A stretch of DNA of 64,000 nucleotides from the NCBI GenBank assembly GCA_904394705.1, contig CAJFNJ010000001.1, forward strand, positions 1-64,000, written 5' to 3'. Under the pieces are notes generated by a model. That model worked only from the letters and a program-made list of their open reading frames with translations. It had not been told where the DNA came from and made no database searches. This document shows, piece by piece, positions 16,158 to 24,217 of the stretch. The DNA is from Avimicrobium caecorum (lineage in GTDB: Bacteria > Bacillota > Clostridia > Oscillospirales > Ruminococcaceae). A program made the position numbers and the translations under genes. Position 1 is the stretch's first letter; every line of letters begins with the position of its first letter.

Positions 16158-16898
16158 ATGAAACTGGAAACCCGTGGGATCACCAAGAGCTTTGACGGCA
16201 CACGCATTATTGAGGACATCAGCATCACCCTGGGTGAAGGGGAGCTGGTGTGTCTGCTGGGCGTGAGCGGCGGCGGCAAAACCACCCTGTTCAACATCAT
16301 TGCCGGCCTGTCCAAACCGGACAGCGGTCAGGTGCTGATTGACGGCGAGGATGTCACCGGAAAGCCCGGTCATGTGAGCTATATGCTCCAGAAGGATCTG
16401 CTGCTGCCTTTCCGCAAGGTGGCGGACAATGTGGCCCTGCCGCTGGAACTTGCCGGCACCGACCGCAAAACAGCCCGGGCAGAAGCCATGCGCTACTTTG
16501 AACAGTTCGGCCTTCAGGGGACGGAGGACCGCTATCCGGCCCAGCTTTCGGGCGGTATGCGGCAGCGGGCTGCCCTGCTGCGCACCTATCTGTTCGGCAA
16601 GAATGTAGCCCTGCTGGATGAGCCCTTCTCTGCCCTGGACACCATTACCAAATCGGCGATCCACCGGTGGTACCTGGATGTGATGGAACAGATCCATCTC
16701 TCCACCCTCTTCATCACCCATGATATTGATGAGGCGATCCTGCTCTCGGACCGGATCTATATCCTGTCCGGGCGTCCGGGACATATCACTGATGAGATCC
16801 ATATCAATGTACCCAAGCCCAGAGCCGGTGATTTTACCCTGACACCGGAATTTCTCGCGTACAAACGCCAGATCATTGAAGCTATGCATTTAAGCTAA
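16158..16898 (+). CDS. thiZ: ABC transporter ATP-binding protein (ThiZ-like)
   Basis: A 246-residue nucleotide-binding subunit. Walker A GVSGGGKT at residues 35-42, Q-loop at MLQKDLLLP near 75-83, signature LSGGMRQR near 131-138, Walker B VALLDEPFSALD near 152-163 and the switch histidine in FITHDIDEA near 190. Fifteen bases after thiY, same strand, so it powers ThiX. Ends the operon before the hairpin at 16911-16950. Confidence 0.92.
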   Translation: MKLETRGITKSFDGTRIIEDISITLGEGELVCLLGVSGGGKTTLFNIIAGLSKPDSGQVLIDGEDVTGKPGHVSYMLQKDLLLPFRKVADNVALPLELAGTDRKTARAEAMRYFEQFGLQGTEDRYPAQLSGGMRQRAALLRTYLFGKNVALLDEPFSALDTITKSAIHRWYLDVMEQIHLSTLFITHDIDEAILLSDRIYILSGRPGHITDEIHINVPKPRAGDFTLTPEFLAYKRQIIEAMHLS

Positions 16899-16910
16899 AT
16901 ATCCTCCCGA

Positions 16911-16950
16911 AATCTCGTGCAGAATCAGATTTTTGCACGAGATTTTATTT
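16911..16950 (+). terminator. Terminator of the thiamine-precursor operon
   Basis: AATCTCGTGCA and TGCACGAGATT form an 11-bp stem around a 12-base loop, followed by TTATTTT. Confidence 0.85.
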
Positions 16951-16955
16951 TGCAC

Positions 16956-16984
16956 TGGACAAAAGTTCACTTTCATGATATGAT
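16956..16984 (+). promoter_or_regulatory. Promoter of the lysine-riboswitch operon
   Basis: -35 TGGACA (16956-16961), exact 17-bp spacer, -10 TATGAT (16979-16984), five of six matches each. Start near 16991, only a few bases before the aptamer's closing stem. Confidence 0.8.
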
Positions 16985-16994
16985 TTCCTAAAAA

Positions 16995-17163
16995 GTTGAT
17001 AGAGGCGCGGCCGCGATGAGTATCCGTGGGGAGAAGACATTCTGTGATCCCGGAGAAAGGCAGAGCCGCCGAAATGTATCAGCCGGTAAGCTGATATGTT
17101 GGGGTATGGAGAAAGACTTCATACACTCCCGTCCTGGTATACAGGGCGGAGGCGCTATCGGTG
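16995..17163 (+). promoter_or_regulatory. Lysine riboswitch (L box)
   Basis: P1 closing stem GATAG (16998-17002) with CTATC (17155-17159), followed at once by the L-box core AGAGGCGCG, then ATGAGTA, the GGGGAGAAG stretch, the invariant CGCCGAAA near 17070, a GC-rich arm with paired stem-loops, and GGCGGAGGCGCTATCGGTGG at the 3' side. These are the conserved blocks of the lysine aptamer in the right order and spacing. With the terminator at 17181-17212 it should shut off the permease and amidohydrolase genes when lysine is abundant. Confidence 0.93.
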
Positions 17164-17180
17164 GTAACTCTTTTGAGCTC

Positions 17181-17212
17181 GAAGGTTGCATCGATAGGAT
17201 GCAACCTTTTTT
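17181..17212 (+). terminator. Lysine-controlled terminator
   Basis: GGTTGCATC, five-base loop, GATGCAACC, then T6. It sits 20 bases after the aptamer and 30 bases before the permease start. Confidence 0.88.
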
Positions 17213-17243
17213 AATTTGCAGCTCAAAGGAGAAATGTACTTTT

Positions 17244-18617
17244 ATGGCAACTCAGACAACTGGCCTCACTTCTGATGCCACTGAATTCAGCCGGGATGTC
17301 ACCCTCTTCGGCGGCATCAGCATTCTCGCCGGCATCATGATCGGCTCCGGCGTCTTTTACCTCGGCTCCTATGTCCTGATCCGCAGCGGCATGAGCATGG
17401 GCCTTGCCCTGATCGTCTGGATCGTCGGCGGTCTGATCACCCTGCTCAGCGGCCTCTGCTATGCGGAACTCGGCACCATGATGCCCAAGGCCGGCGGCGG
17501 CTATGTCTACCTCCGGGAAGCCTTCGGTGAACGGGTCGCCTATATGTCCGGTATGTCCACCTTCATCATCGGCTCCTCCGGTTCCATTGCCGGTCTGGCT
17601 ATCGCGCTGCCCCAGGCACTCACCAGCATCTTCCCCATGACCGAACTGCAGTGCAAGCTCTTTGCCGTTCTCATGGTGGTGCTGCTCACCGCAGTCAACT
17701 ACCGCGGCGTCAAGTTCGGCGCGGCAATCCAGAATGTCTTTATGATCGGCAAGCTGATTCCCTTGGTGCTCATCATCATCTGCGGCATCGCAATGGGTCA
17801 GCAGACCCCCGACCTCACTCCGGTGCCTGCCGGCGGTGCTTCCATCGGCGAGATCCTCTCCATGGTAGCCTTCGGCGTGGTAGCAACCCTCTGGGCTTTT
17901 GAGGGCTGGACCAACCTCAACACCATCAGCGAGGAGATCCAGGAACCCCGGAAGAATATCCCCCGGGCGATCATCATCTCCATTCTGGCAGTTACTGCCC
18001 TGTATGTGCTCTTCAACTTCTCCATCTACCGGGTGCTGTCCTTTGAGGACATTTCGGCTCACATCGCTGCCGGCGACTACTTCCTCGGCACCGCTGCTGC
18101 CAACACCCTGTTCGGTCACTACGGCAAGATCTTCGTGGCAATCGCCATGGCAGTTGCCATCTTCGGCGCTCTCAACGGTTCGGTAATGGTATTTCCCCGC
18201 ACCTACTACGCAATGGCCAAGGACGGAATGTTCTTCCCCTCCTTCACCAAGCTCCACCCCAAGTACCACACCCCCACCGGCGCGATCATCGCTTCGATGA
18301 TCGTTTCCTGCCTGCTGATCTTCGCCAACAATCTGGACCAGATCACTTCCCTGGTAGTATTCAGCGGCATGATCTTCAAGTCCCTGACCTTTGCTTCGGT
18401 AATCGTCCTGCGTAAGAAGTACCCCGATATGAACCGTCCCTACAAGGTTTGGTTCTATCCCTTCTCGGTATATCTCATCGTCCTTATCATGATCGGCCTG
18501 TGCCTGAATACCCTGCTGGAGGACCCCCGTACCTCCCTCATCGGTCTGATCGTTCCGCTGTTCGGTCTGGCGGTCTATGAGTTCCAGCTCCGCCGGAAAA
18601 AGAAGGCGTCCCGATAA
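17244..18617 (+). CDS. APC-family amino acid permease under lysine riboswitch control
   Basis: A 457-residue transporter with 12 predicted membrane helices. The APC signature is clear: GIMIGSGVFYLGSYVL in helix 1, with the unwound glycine motif that binds the amino group, and ALWAFEGWTNLNTISEEIQEP in two adjacent stretches around helix 6. It resembles SteT/LAT-type exchangers. ATG 17244 follows AAAGGAGAA; the frame is open further upstream but only through the riboswitch. The L box directly in front implies import of lysine or of a compound whose uptake the cell links to lysine level; exchange or export cannot be excluded. The amidohydrolase gene follows 54 bases later with no terminator. Confidence 0.88.
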   Translation: MATQTTGLTSDATEFSRDVTLFGGISILAGIMIGSGVFYLGSYVLIRSGMSMGLALIVWIVGGLITLLSGLCYAELGTMMPKAGGGYVYLREAFGERVAYMSGMSTFIIGSSGSIAGLAIALPQALTSIFPMTELQCKLFAVLMVVLLTAVNYRGVKFGAAIQNVFMIGKLIPLVLIIICGIAMGQQTPDLTPVPAGGASIGEILSMVAFGVVATLWAFEGWTNLNTISEEIQEPRKNIPRAIIISILAVTALYVLFNFSIYRVLSFEDISAHIAAGDYFLGTAAANTLFGHYGKIFVAIAMAVAIFGALNGSVMVFPRTYYAMAKDGMFFPSFTKLHPKYHTPTGAIIASMIVSCLLIFANNLDQITSLVVFSGMIFKSLTFASVIVLRKKYPDMNRPYKVWFYPFSVYLIVLIMIGLCLNTLLEDPRTSLIGLIVPLFGLAVYEFQLRRKKKASR

Positions 18618-18671
18618 ACATAAGCGCATTAAATCCAGGTTTCATAAAAAGAAAGATTGGAGTGTATCAAT

Positions 18672-20276
18672 ATGTCAACCATTCTCGTAAACGCCAATAT
18701 CTATGTAGAGCGCGGCAACTTCCAGGAGGCCATGCTCATTGAAAACGGCATCATCAAGGCTGTGGGCACCAATGCTGAAATCCGTGCCATGGCTCCTGCC
18801 GGCTGTGAGGAGATCGATGCCGAGGGTCGCACTGTTATCCCCGGCTTCAACGATTCCCACCAGCACCTCTACAATGTGGGTGAGAGCCTGCGCATGATCA
18901 AGCTGCATGAGGTTCCCTCCCTGGCTGAAATGATCGAGCGGGGCCGCCGCTTCATCGAGGAGAACCATGTGGCTCCCGGTGAAATCGTACTGGGCCGCGG
19001 CTGGAACCAGGACTTCTTCACCGATACCGACCGGATGCCCACCCGTGAGGATCTGGACAAGATCTCCACCGAGCATCCCATCATCTGCACCCGTGCCTGC
19101 GGTCATGTGGCTGTGTGCAACTCGATGGCTCTGGAGAAGGCCGGCATCGACCGCAACACTCCTCAGCCCGCCGGCGCTTCCATCGACCTGGATGCCAACG
19201 GCGATCCCAATGGTATTGTCCGTGAGAGCGGCGCTCTGGCAATGGTTCTGTCCATCATTCCCCAGAAGACTGTTGCCGACTACGAGAAGAGCATCCGCAC
19301 TGCCATGGACTATGCTGAGTCCATGGGCGTGACCTCGGTTCAGACCAACGACATCAAGGACAAGAACTATGCCGAGATGTGGCAGGCCTATGAGAATGTA
19401 ACCCATGCAGGCCGCAGCGTCCGTGCTTATCATCAGTGCTGCTTCACCCAGATCGACAACTTCCGTGCCTTCCTGGCAGACGGCTTCAAGACCGGTCACG
19501 GTGATGACCTGAACCGGGTCGGCCCGCTGAAGCTGTTCGTAGACGGCTCGCTGGGTGCCCGAACCGCCAAGCTGAATGCCCCCTATGCAGATGATCCCAC
19601 CACCACCGGCATCACTGTTATGGATCAGGCTTACCTGGATGAGATCTGCGGCATCGCTGCCGCAAACGGCATGAGCGTTGCCACCCACGCCATCGGCGAC
19701 AAGGCTGCTGAGATGATCCTCGAGGCTTACGAAAAGAACATGACCGACAGCACCAACCCGCTGCGCAACGGTGTAATTCACTGCCAGATCACCACTCCCG
19801 AAACTCTGGAGCGGTTCAAGAAGAACAACATTCTGGCTCAGGTACAGCCCATCTTCATCCACTACGACAAGAACATCGTCTATGATCGTGTGGGCGAGGA
19901 GCTGGCAAAGACCTCCTATGCCTTCAAGACCCTGGCTGACATGGGCGTGCATGTATCCTACGGCACCGACTCGCCGGTTGAGGATATGAACCCCTACAAC
20001 AACCTCTACTGCGCTGTAACCCGTATGTCGCTGACCGGCGAGGGCGAGCCCTATCTGCCGGAGCAGGGCGTGGACATCTACGACGCCGTAGACAACTACA
20101 CCAAGGAGAGCGCCTTTGTTTCCTTCGATGAGAACAAGAAGGGCCGTCTGATGCCCGGCTACCTGGCTGACCTGGTGATCCTGGACCGGAACATCTTCGA
20201 AGTTCCCTCCATGGAGATCAAGGATGTACGCCCGGTTGCCACAATGATCGGCGGCGAGATCGTATACCGCGCCTAA
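18672..20276 (+). CDS. YtcJ-like amidohydrolase, co-regulated with lysine permease
   Basis: A 534-residue metal-dependent amidohydrolase of the YtcJ/amidohydrolase-3 group. Seen: the beta-sandwich start (VNANIYVERGNFQEAMLIENG), the metal motif DSHQHL near residue 64-69, a lysine in GPLKLFVDGSLGA near 285 that can be the carbamylated metal bridge, a histidine in VATHAIGDKA near 335, and the catalytic-aspartate segment GTDSPVEDMNP near 437. No signal peptide, so cytosolic. TGGAG lies 9 bases before ATG 18672. It shares the transcript with the riboswitch-controlled permease. Family members hydrolyse N-acyl or amide bonds; a lysine-derived amide is a natural guess but not shown by sequence. Confidence 0.88.
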   Translation: MSTILVNANIYVERGNFQEAMLIENGIIKAVGTNAEIRAMAPAGCEEIDAEGRTVIPGFNDSHQHLYNVGESLRMIKLHEVPSLAEMIERGRRFIEENHVAPGEIVLGRGWNQDFFTDTDRMPTREDLDKISTEHPIICTRACGHVAVCNSMALEKAGIDRNTPQPAGASIDLDANGDPNGIVRESGALAMVLSIIPQKTVADYEKSIRTAMDYAESMGVTSVQTNDIKDKNYAEMWQAYENVTHAGRSVRAYHQCCFTQIDNFRAFLADGFKTGHGDDLNRVGPLKLFVDGSLGARTAKLNAPYADDPTTTGITVMDQAYLDEICGIAAANGMSVATHAIGDKAAEMILEAYEKNMTDSTNPLRNGVIHCQITTPETLERFKKNNILAQVQPIFIHYDKNIVYDRVGEELAKTSYAFKTLADMGVHVSYGTDSPVEDMNPYNNLYCAVTRMSLTGEGEPYLPEQGVDIYDAVDNYTKESAFVSFDENKKGRLMPGYLADLVILDRNIFEVPSMEIKDVRPVATMIGGEIVYRA

Positions 20277-20325
20277 GAGAAATCCGCGCGTCTGAAATGC
20301 TTTCTCCGGGTTAACCCATTCTCCA

Positions 20326-20359
20326 CAAAAAGGACGGATCAGCCGATCCGTCCTTTTTT
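20326..20359 (+). terminator. Terminator of lysine-riboswitch operon
   Basis: AGGACGGATC, loop AGCC, GATCCGTCCT, then T6, with A5 before the stem. Ends the permease-amidohydrolase transcript. Confidence 0.9.
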
Positions 20360-20411
20360 CTGTGAAAATGGCGATGGAAAGTCCGGGTGCGCCGATGTAA
20401 AGCCGCCTTGG

Positions 20412-20440
20412 TGGACTTTCTCCCGGGGAGATGGTACAAT
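20412..20440 (+). promoter_or_regulatory. Promoter of the Xre-type regulator
   Basis: -35 TGGACT (20412-20417), 17-bp spacer, -10 TACAAT (20435-20440). An inverted run CTCCCGGGGAG lies within the spacer and could be an operator, as is usual for autoregulated Xre proteins; that part is inference. Confidence 0.6.
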
Positions 20441-20486
20441 AGGGCGCAGAAAAATACCGGCTCTGATGCCGAAACAGGAGGCCTCC

Positions 20487-21038
20487 ATGACATTCGGAGA
20501 AAAACTTCAGTACCTCAGAAAAGAACAGAACTGGACCCAGGAACAGCTTGCCGATCAGATCGGGATCTCCCGGCAGTCCCTCTCCAAATGGGAGCTGGGC
20601 GCCGCCACTCCCGATACTGAGCATGTGGTGCGGCTGAGCCGGCTCTTTAGCGTATCCACCGACACCCTGCTGCTGGACGATGCTCCCTTCCCGCCCTCTG
20701 CCGTCCAGGTTGCCGGCTCCCGCCGCCGCTGGGAACTCATCGGAGGCGGCCTGGCCTCCTCCCTGGCAGCCACCGGCCTGCTGATCCTCGGGATCTGTGC
20801 TTCCATCTTCCCGGCGGTCTATATCGAGGCTCCCATGGACAAGGAGTGGGTACGGGCCTATTCCGGGCTCTCCGGCTTCCTGATGACAAACAACCTCTGC
20901 TGGCTGTTCTGGCTCCTCTGCCTTGCTCTGGCAGGCGGTCTGGCGGCGCTGTTCCGCCCCAGGCTTCAGCCCCTGTTCGGACGGCTCCGCCATCGCCTTG
21001 CGCACAGACAGTCCTCCCAGCCCCCTGCGGAGGAATAA
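20487..21038 (+). CDS. Xre-family HTH regulator with two membrane helices
   Basis: A 183-residue protein. Residues 1-60 are a Cro/C1-type helix-turn-helix (QLADQIGISRQSLSKWELG, helices 2 and 3 around residues 20-38). After a linker, helices at about 83-112 and 130-155 are hydrophobic enough to span the membrane, and the tail is basic. HTH-plus-TM proteins of this layout are common in Clostridia and may sense membrane state, though ligands are mostly unknown. ATG 20487 was chosen because CAGGAGG ends 6 bases upstream; ATG 20466 has none. Monocistronic, convergent with the DEAD-box gene. Confidence 0.85.
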   Translation: MTFGEKLQYLRKEQNWTQEQLADQIGISRQSLSKWELGAATPDTEHVVRLSRLFSVSTDTLLLDDAPFPPSAVQVAGSRRRWELIGGGLASSLAATGLLILGICASIFPAVYIEAPMDKEWVRAYSGLSGFLMTNNLCWLFWLLCLALAGGLAALFRPRLQPLFGRLRHRLAHRQSSQPPAEE

Positions 21039-21077
21039 AAAAAGCTCTGCCGAATCTGCTCGGCAGAGCTTTTTTAC
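21037..21077. terminator. Bidirectional terminator
   Basis: AAAAAAGCTCTGCCGA and TCGGCAGAGCTTTTTT pair perfectly around a six-base loop. It serves both the rightward regulator gene and the leftward DEAD-box helicase gene. Confidence 0.92.
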
Positions 21078-21084
21078 TGCTTAT

Positions 21085-22917
21085 TTACCGCTCTCTGCGG
21101 GAATCCTGGCCCTTGCGGAAGTCCTTCTTACCGCGGCGGGAGGAAGGCTTGCCCTCCCGGTAATCGCCATGGGAGCGGCCTTCCCGGTTCTCCCAGCCGG
21201 ACTTCTTCTTGCCGTTCTTCTGGAAGGTATCGGTGCGGTGTCCATTGCCGTCCACCCGTCCGTAGGGCTTGCCGCCCCGCTTGTCCGGACGGCGCTCCTC
21301 CCGGCGGCCTCCGGCATTCTTGCCGGCAAGGTCTGCCTTGGTGAGCAGACGCACCTCGGTCTTGTGTCCGTTGATGCGGCAGGTCGCCATGGTCTCGGCG
21401 GTCAGTCGGGCATCCTCCGCACCGAGCTGTACCACAGTATAGTCGTCATAGATGTCGATCTTGCCCACCTGCTTGCCCGGAATACCGGTGGCATCAGCAA
21501 TGGCCCCCAGAATGAAGTTCGGGGCAATGCGCTGACGGCGTCCGATGCTCAGCACTACGCCGGTCTGCTTGCCGTCCCGGCTCTCGCCCCGGCGGGATAC
21601 CACCTGCACCTCGGGCAGAGCCTTGCGCTGGCCTGCCAGCAGGCGCTCCAGGGCAGCCTCCGCCACCTGCTCGGCAGTGAGGCCCATACCGGTCAGGCGA
21701 TGGAGCATGGCCTCTCCCTCGGGCAGGGGCTGGGCCAGGCTCTCCGCCAGGCTGGCGGCAAACTGGCTCAGACGGCTCTCATAGATCTCGCTGGCAGAGG
21801 GGATCTCCGCCTGGACGATCTTGGCGCCGGTGGATGCCATGATGTCCCGGAGCTGATAGAACTGCCGGCGTCCGCTGATGAGGGTGTAAGCCTTGCCCTC
21901 CTTGCCGGCCCGGGCGGTCCGTCCGATGCGGTGGACATAGAACTCTATATCCTGGGGAATATCAAAGTTAAAGACTGCGTCCACATTCTCTACATCGATG
22001 CCGCGGGCCGCCACATCAGTGGCGATGAGGATGCGGGTGCGGTGGGACTTGAAGCTCGCCATCACCTGGGTACGGGCCGACTGGCGCATATCGCCGTGAA
22101 TGCCCACGGCCTGATAGCCGGCATTGGTGAGATACTCCGAGAGCTCGTCCACCATCTTCTTGGTGTTGCAGAACACCACCGAGAGCTTGGGATCATACTT
22201 TGCCAGCAGCAGGTTGAGCACATCCATCTTCCGACCCATGGGGCAGTCGAAGTAGAACTGCTCGATGTTCTCTGCGGTGCGGCTGCGCTCGCTGCCAATG
22301 GCGACCATCACCGGGTCCTTCTGATACTCCCGGGTGATGTCCAGGATGGGCTGGGGCATGGTGGCGGAGAACAGCACAGTCTGCCGCTCTTCCGGCGCCT
22401 GGGCCAGGATGGTTTCAATGTCCTCCCGGAAGCCCATGTTGAGCATCTCGTCGGCCTCGTCCAGGATTACCATCCGCAGGCTGCCCAGACGCAGGGTGCG
22501 CCGGCGCAGATGGTCCATGATCCGGCCCGGAGTGCCGATGACAAAGTTGGCGCCCTTCTTGAGCTGGAAGATCTGCTTCTCCATGGAAGCGCCGCCATAG
22601 ACAGCCACGACCTTGACGCCCTTCTTGTACCGGGCGAACTTCTCCACCTCAGCGGCGGCCTGCATGGCCAGCTCCCGGGTGGGACAGAGCGCCAGCACCT
22701 GGACACCCTCGAGGTCGGGATCGATCATCTCAATGGCGGGCAGGCCAAAGGCTGCGGTCTTGCCGGTACCGGTATGGGAGCGACCGATCACATCCTTCCC
22801 CTCCAGGATCAGCGGGATGCTCTGGGTCTGGATGGGGGTGGGCTCGGTGTAGCCGACTTCGGCTACGGCACGCTGGATGGCTTCGGACAGCGGAAAATCA
22901 CGGAATGTAATGCTCAT
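21085..22917 (-). CDS. deaD: DEAD-box ATP-dependent RNA helicase with DbpA domain
   Basis: A 610-residue RNA helicase of the CsdA/DeaD-DbpA type, which unwinds structured RNA, typically in ribosome assembly and in the cold. Motifs: Q motif near 27, SHTGTGKT at 47-54, PTRELA near 84, DEAD in VILDEADEML near 152, LFSAT near 183 and the motif VI HRIGRTARAGKEGKA near 338-352. A DbpA-type RNA-binding domain lies at about 455-530 (LSIGRRQRIAPNFILGAI). The last 75 residues are a disordered Arg/Gly/Lys-rich tail. ATG 22917 follows AAAGAGGT by 3-10 bases. A terminator-like hairpin stands in the leader (23003-23041), suggesting attenuation. Confidence 0.93.
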   Translation of the reverse strand: MSITFRDFPLSEAIQRAVAEVGYTEPTPIQTQSIPLILEGKDVIGRSHTGTGKTAAFGLPAIEMIDPDLEGVQVLALCPTRELAMQAAAEVEKFARYKKGVKVVAVYGGASMEKQIFQLKKGANFVIGTPGRIMDHLRRRTLRLGSLRMVILDEADEMLNMGFREDIETILAQAPEERQTVLFSATMPQPILDITREYQKDPVMVAIGSERSRTAENIEQFYFDCPMGRKMDVLNLLLAKYDPKLSVVFCNTKKMVDELSEYLTNAGYQAVGIHGDMRQSARTQVMASFKSHRTRILIATDVAARGIDVENVDAVFNFDIPQDIEFYVHRIGRTARAGKEGKAYTLISGRRQFYQLRDIMASTGAKIVQAEIPSASEIYESRLSQFAASLAESLAQPLPEGEAMLHRLTGMGLTAEQVAEAALERLLAGQRKALPEVQVVSRRGESRDGKQTGVVLSIGRRQRIAPNFILGAIADATGIPGKQVGKIDIYDDYTVVQLGAEDARLTAETMATCRINGHKTEVRLLTKADLAGKNAGGRREERRPDKRGGKPYGRVDGNGHRTDTFQKNGKKKSGWENREGRSHGDYREGKPSSRRGKKDFRKGQDSRRER

Positions 22918-23002
22918 AATACCTCTTTCTGACTGTTCCGCGCCGGGGGCCTCTGCCACAGAGCCTGCCCGCAGGCGGAAAACTTGGATCATTTCCGGGC
23001 TC

Positions 23003-23041
23003 TAAAAAAGTGAGGAGTCAATTTGTCGAACTCCTCACCTG
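23003..23041 (-). terminator. Intrinsic terminator inside the helicase mRNA leader
   Basis: Minus strand GTGAGGAGT, 11-base loop, ACTCCTCAC, then TTTTTT. It lies downstream of the helicase promoter (start near 23059) and about 85 bases before the helicase ATG. No other gene on this strand ends nearby, so it must act on the helicase transcript itself as an attenuator or produce a short leader RNA. Confidence 0.8.
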
Positions 23042-23065
23042 ATCGCGCCCTTGTACTGAATGTCT

Positions 23066-23094
23066 ATTGTACCATGGATTGTATAAACTGTCAA
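23066..23094 (-). promoter_or_regulatory. Promoter of the DEAD-box helicase gene
   Basis: Minus strand -35 TTGACA (23089-23094), 17-bp spacer, -10 TACAAT (23066-23071). Near consensus, so basal transcription should be strong and control should fall to the leader hairpin. Confidence 0.85.
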
Positions 23095-23128
23095 ATATTC
23101 TTCCATTCATTCATACTGACTGCACAAA

Positions 23129-23395
23129 TCACTGCCACTGAGCCGACCCATCCCGGGCTTTGAGGGCTTCGCAGACCTGTTCGATCCGCCACTGCTGTTC
23201 CTCGGGGCTGTGGGCAGCACGCACATAGCCTGCCATCCGGTTCTGAAGCTGGGGGCTGAGCTGCGCAAAGAACTCCCAGCTCCCGGGAGTGGCCTGAATC
23301 CGGCTGAGCAGCGGCATGGGCATGCCAAAGCCCTCCATCCGGTCATGAACCCGGCTCTCCGGGCCATATTTTCCATAAAACTGCTGATAGTCCAT
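23129..23395 (-). CDS. Small hypothetical protein (88 aa)
   Basis: An 88-residue soluble, mostly helical protein beginning MDYQQFYGKYG, family not recognised. It is proline- and glutamine-rich in the middle (GFGMPMPLLSRIQATPGSWEFFAQL) with a C-terminal helix containing EEQQWRIEQVCEALKAR. ATG 23395 has AGGAGG 9 bases upstream; this and its clean reading frame support it as real. It is divergent from the Crp/Fnr-type gene, 145 bases apart, so the two may be regulated together. No membrane helix, signal or metal motif. Confidence 0.65.
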   Translation of the reverse strand: MDYQQFYGKYGPESRVHDRMEGFGMPMPLLSRIQATPGSWEFFAQLSPQLQNRMAGYVRAAHSPEEQQWRIEQVCEALKARDGSAQWQ

Positions 23396-23453
23396 GTTGT
23401 AACCTCCTGTCTGTTTCAGTCTGCCCGATTCGGGCGAATTTATGTCCATTCCG

Positions 23454-23482
23454 TTGACAGACCCCAGGAAAAGAGGTATAAT
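23454..23482 (+). promoter_or_regulatory. Consensus sigma-A promoter of the Crp/Fnr-type gene
   Basis: -35 TTGACA (23454-23459), 17-bp spacer, -10 TATAAT (23477-23482): a perfect consensus match. Start near 23489 gives a 50-base leader to the regulator ATG at 23541. Confidence 0.9.
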
Positions 23483-23540
23483 GTGTATCATCTAAGACAT
23501 AACGATAAAAAATTAACGATTTACAGAGGAGGAACAGCCC

Positions 23541-24197
23541 ATGCACACCGATGACCGCAGGACCGTAAGCGGCTGCTTTCTGTTTGCGGATCATGGGCTC
23601 ACCGAAGCAGCGGAGGCCATTCTGGACCGCTGCCCCATCCGGAGCTACCGGAAAGGAGAACTGATCTACTCCCGGGACTGCTTTGAGCGGGCGGTGGGAG
23701 TGCTGCTCTCCGGGGAGGCGGAAGTGCTCAAGGGCCGGGGCGTAGTGCTCAACACCCTGTCCGCCGGGGACAGCTTCGGCGTTGCCGGGCTCTTCACCGA
23801 AAACGACCGCTATGTTTCAGATATACGGGCGGTGCGTCCCTGCCGGGTGCTGCTGCTCAGCGCTCCGGCCCTGGAACAGCTCTTTGCGGCAGACAATGCC
23901 GCTGCCCTTGGCTATATCCGGTTTTTGTCCGGGCGCATCTGCTTCCTCAACCAGAAGCTGGACGCCTTTACCTCCTCTTCCGCGGAGGGGCGCATTGTGG
24001 TGTGGCTGCTGGAAAATATGGACGACTCCCGGGTGGTGATCCCCCGGGGCTACTCTGATCTCAGCCGTACCCTGGGCATTGGCAGGGCTTCGCTCTACCG
24101 GTGTCTGGACGGTCTGGAAGCCCAGGGCGCTCTTCGGCGCCAGGAGCGGGAGATCGAGATCCTGCGTCCGGAGCTATTGCAGAGCCGCATCGGCTGA
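23541..24197 (+). CDS. Crp/Fnr-family transcriptional regulator
   Basis: A 218-residue regulator: N-terminal cyclic-nucleotide-like beta-roll (about 12-125; GVLLSGEAEVLKGRG and SAGDSFGVAGLF are the conserved turns), dimerisation helix (125-155), and a C-terminal winged HTH with YSDLSRTLGIGRASLYRCLDGL near 173-194. The cAMP-contact Arg-Ser pair of true CRP is absent, and no cysteine cluster as in Fnr is present at the N-terminus, so the effector is unknown. AGAGGAGGA lies before ATG. It precedes an ABC transporter operon with a dyad in the gap, which is the likely target. Confidence 0.87.
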   Translation: MHTDDRRTVSGCFLFADHGLTEAAEAILDRCPIRSYRKGELIYSRDCFERAVGVLLSGEAEVLKGRGVVLNTLSAGDSFGVAGLFTENDRYVSDIRAVRPCRVLLLSAPALEQLFAADNAAALGYIRFLSGRICFLNQKLDAFTSSSAEGRIVVWLLENMDDSRVVIPRGYSDLSRTLGIGRASLYRCLDGLEAQGALRRQEREIEILRPELLQSRIG

Positions 24198-24217
24198 CCA
24201 TCGTTTCAATCCCTGTA

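Noticed and set aside
17016..17243. Upstream extension of the permease frame with an ATG at 17016
   Set aside because: This stretch is the lysine riboswitch and terminator; the ribosome site belongs to ATG 17244.
18675..21005. A 776-codon minus-strand frame opposite the amidohydrolase and Xre genes
   Set aside because: It crosses two terminators and a promoter on the opposite strand and is antisense to confident genes.
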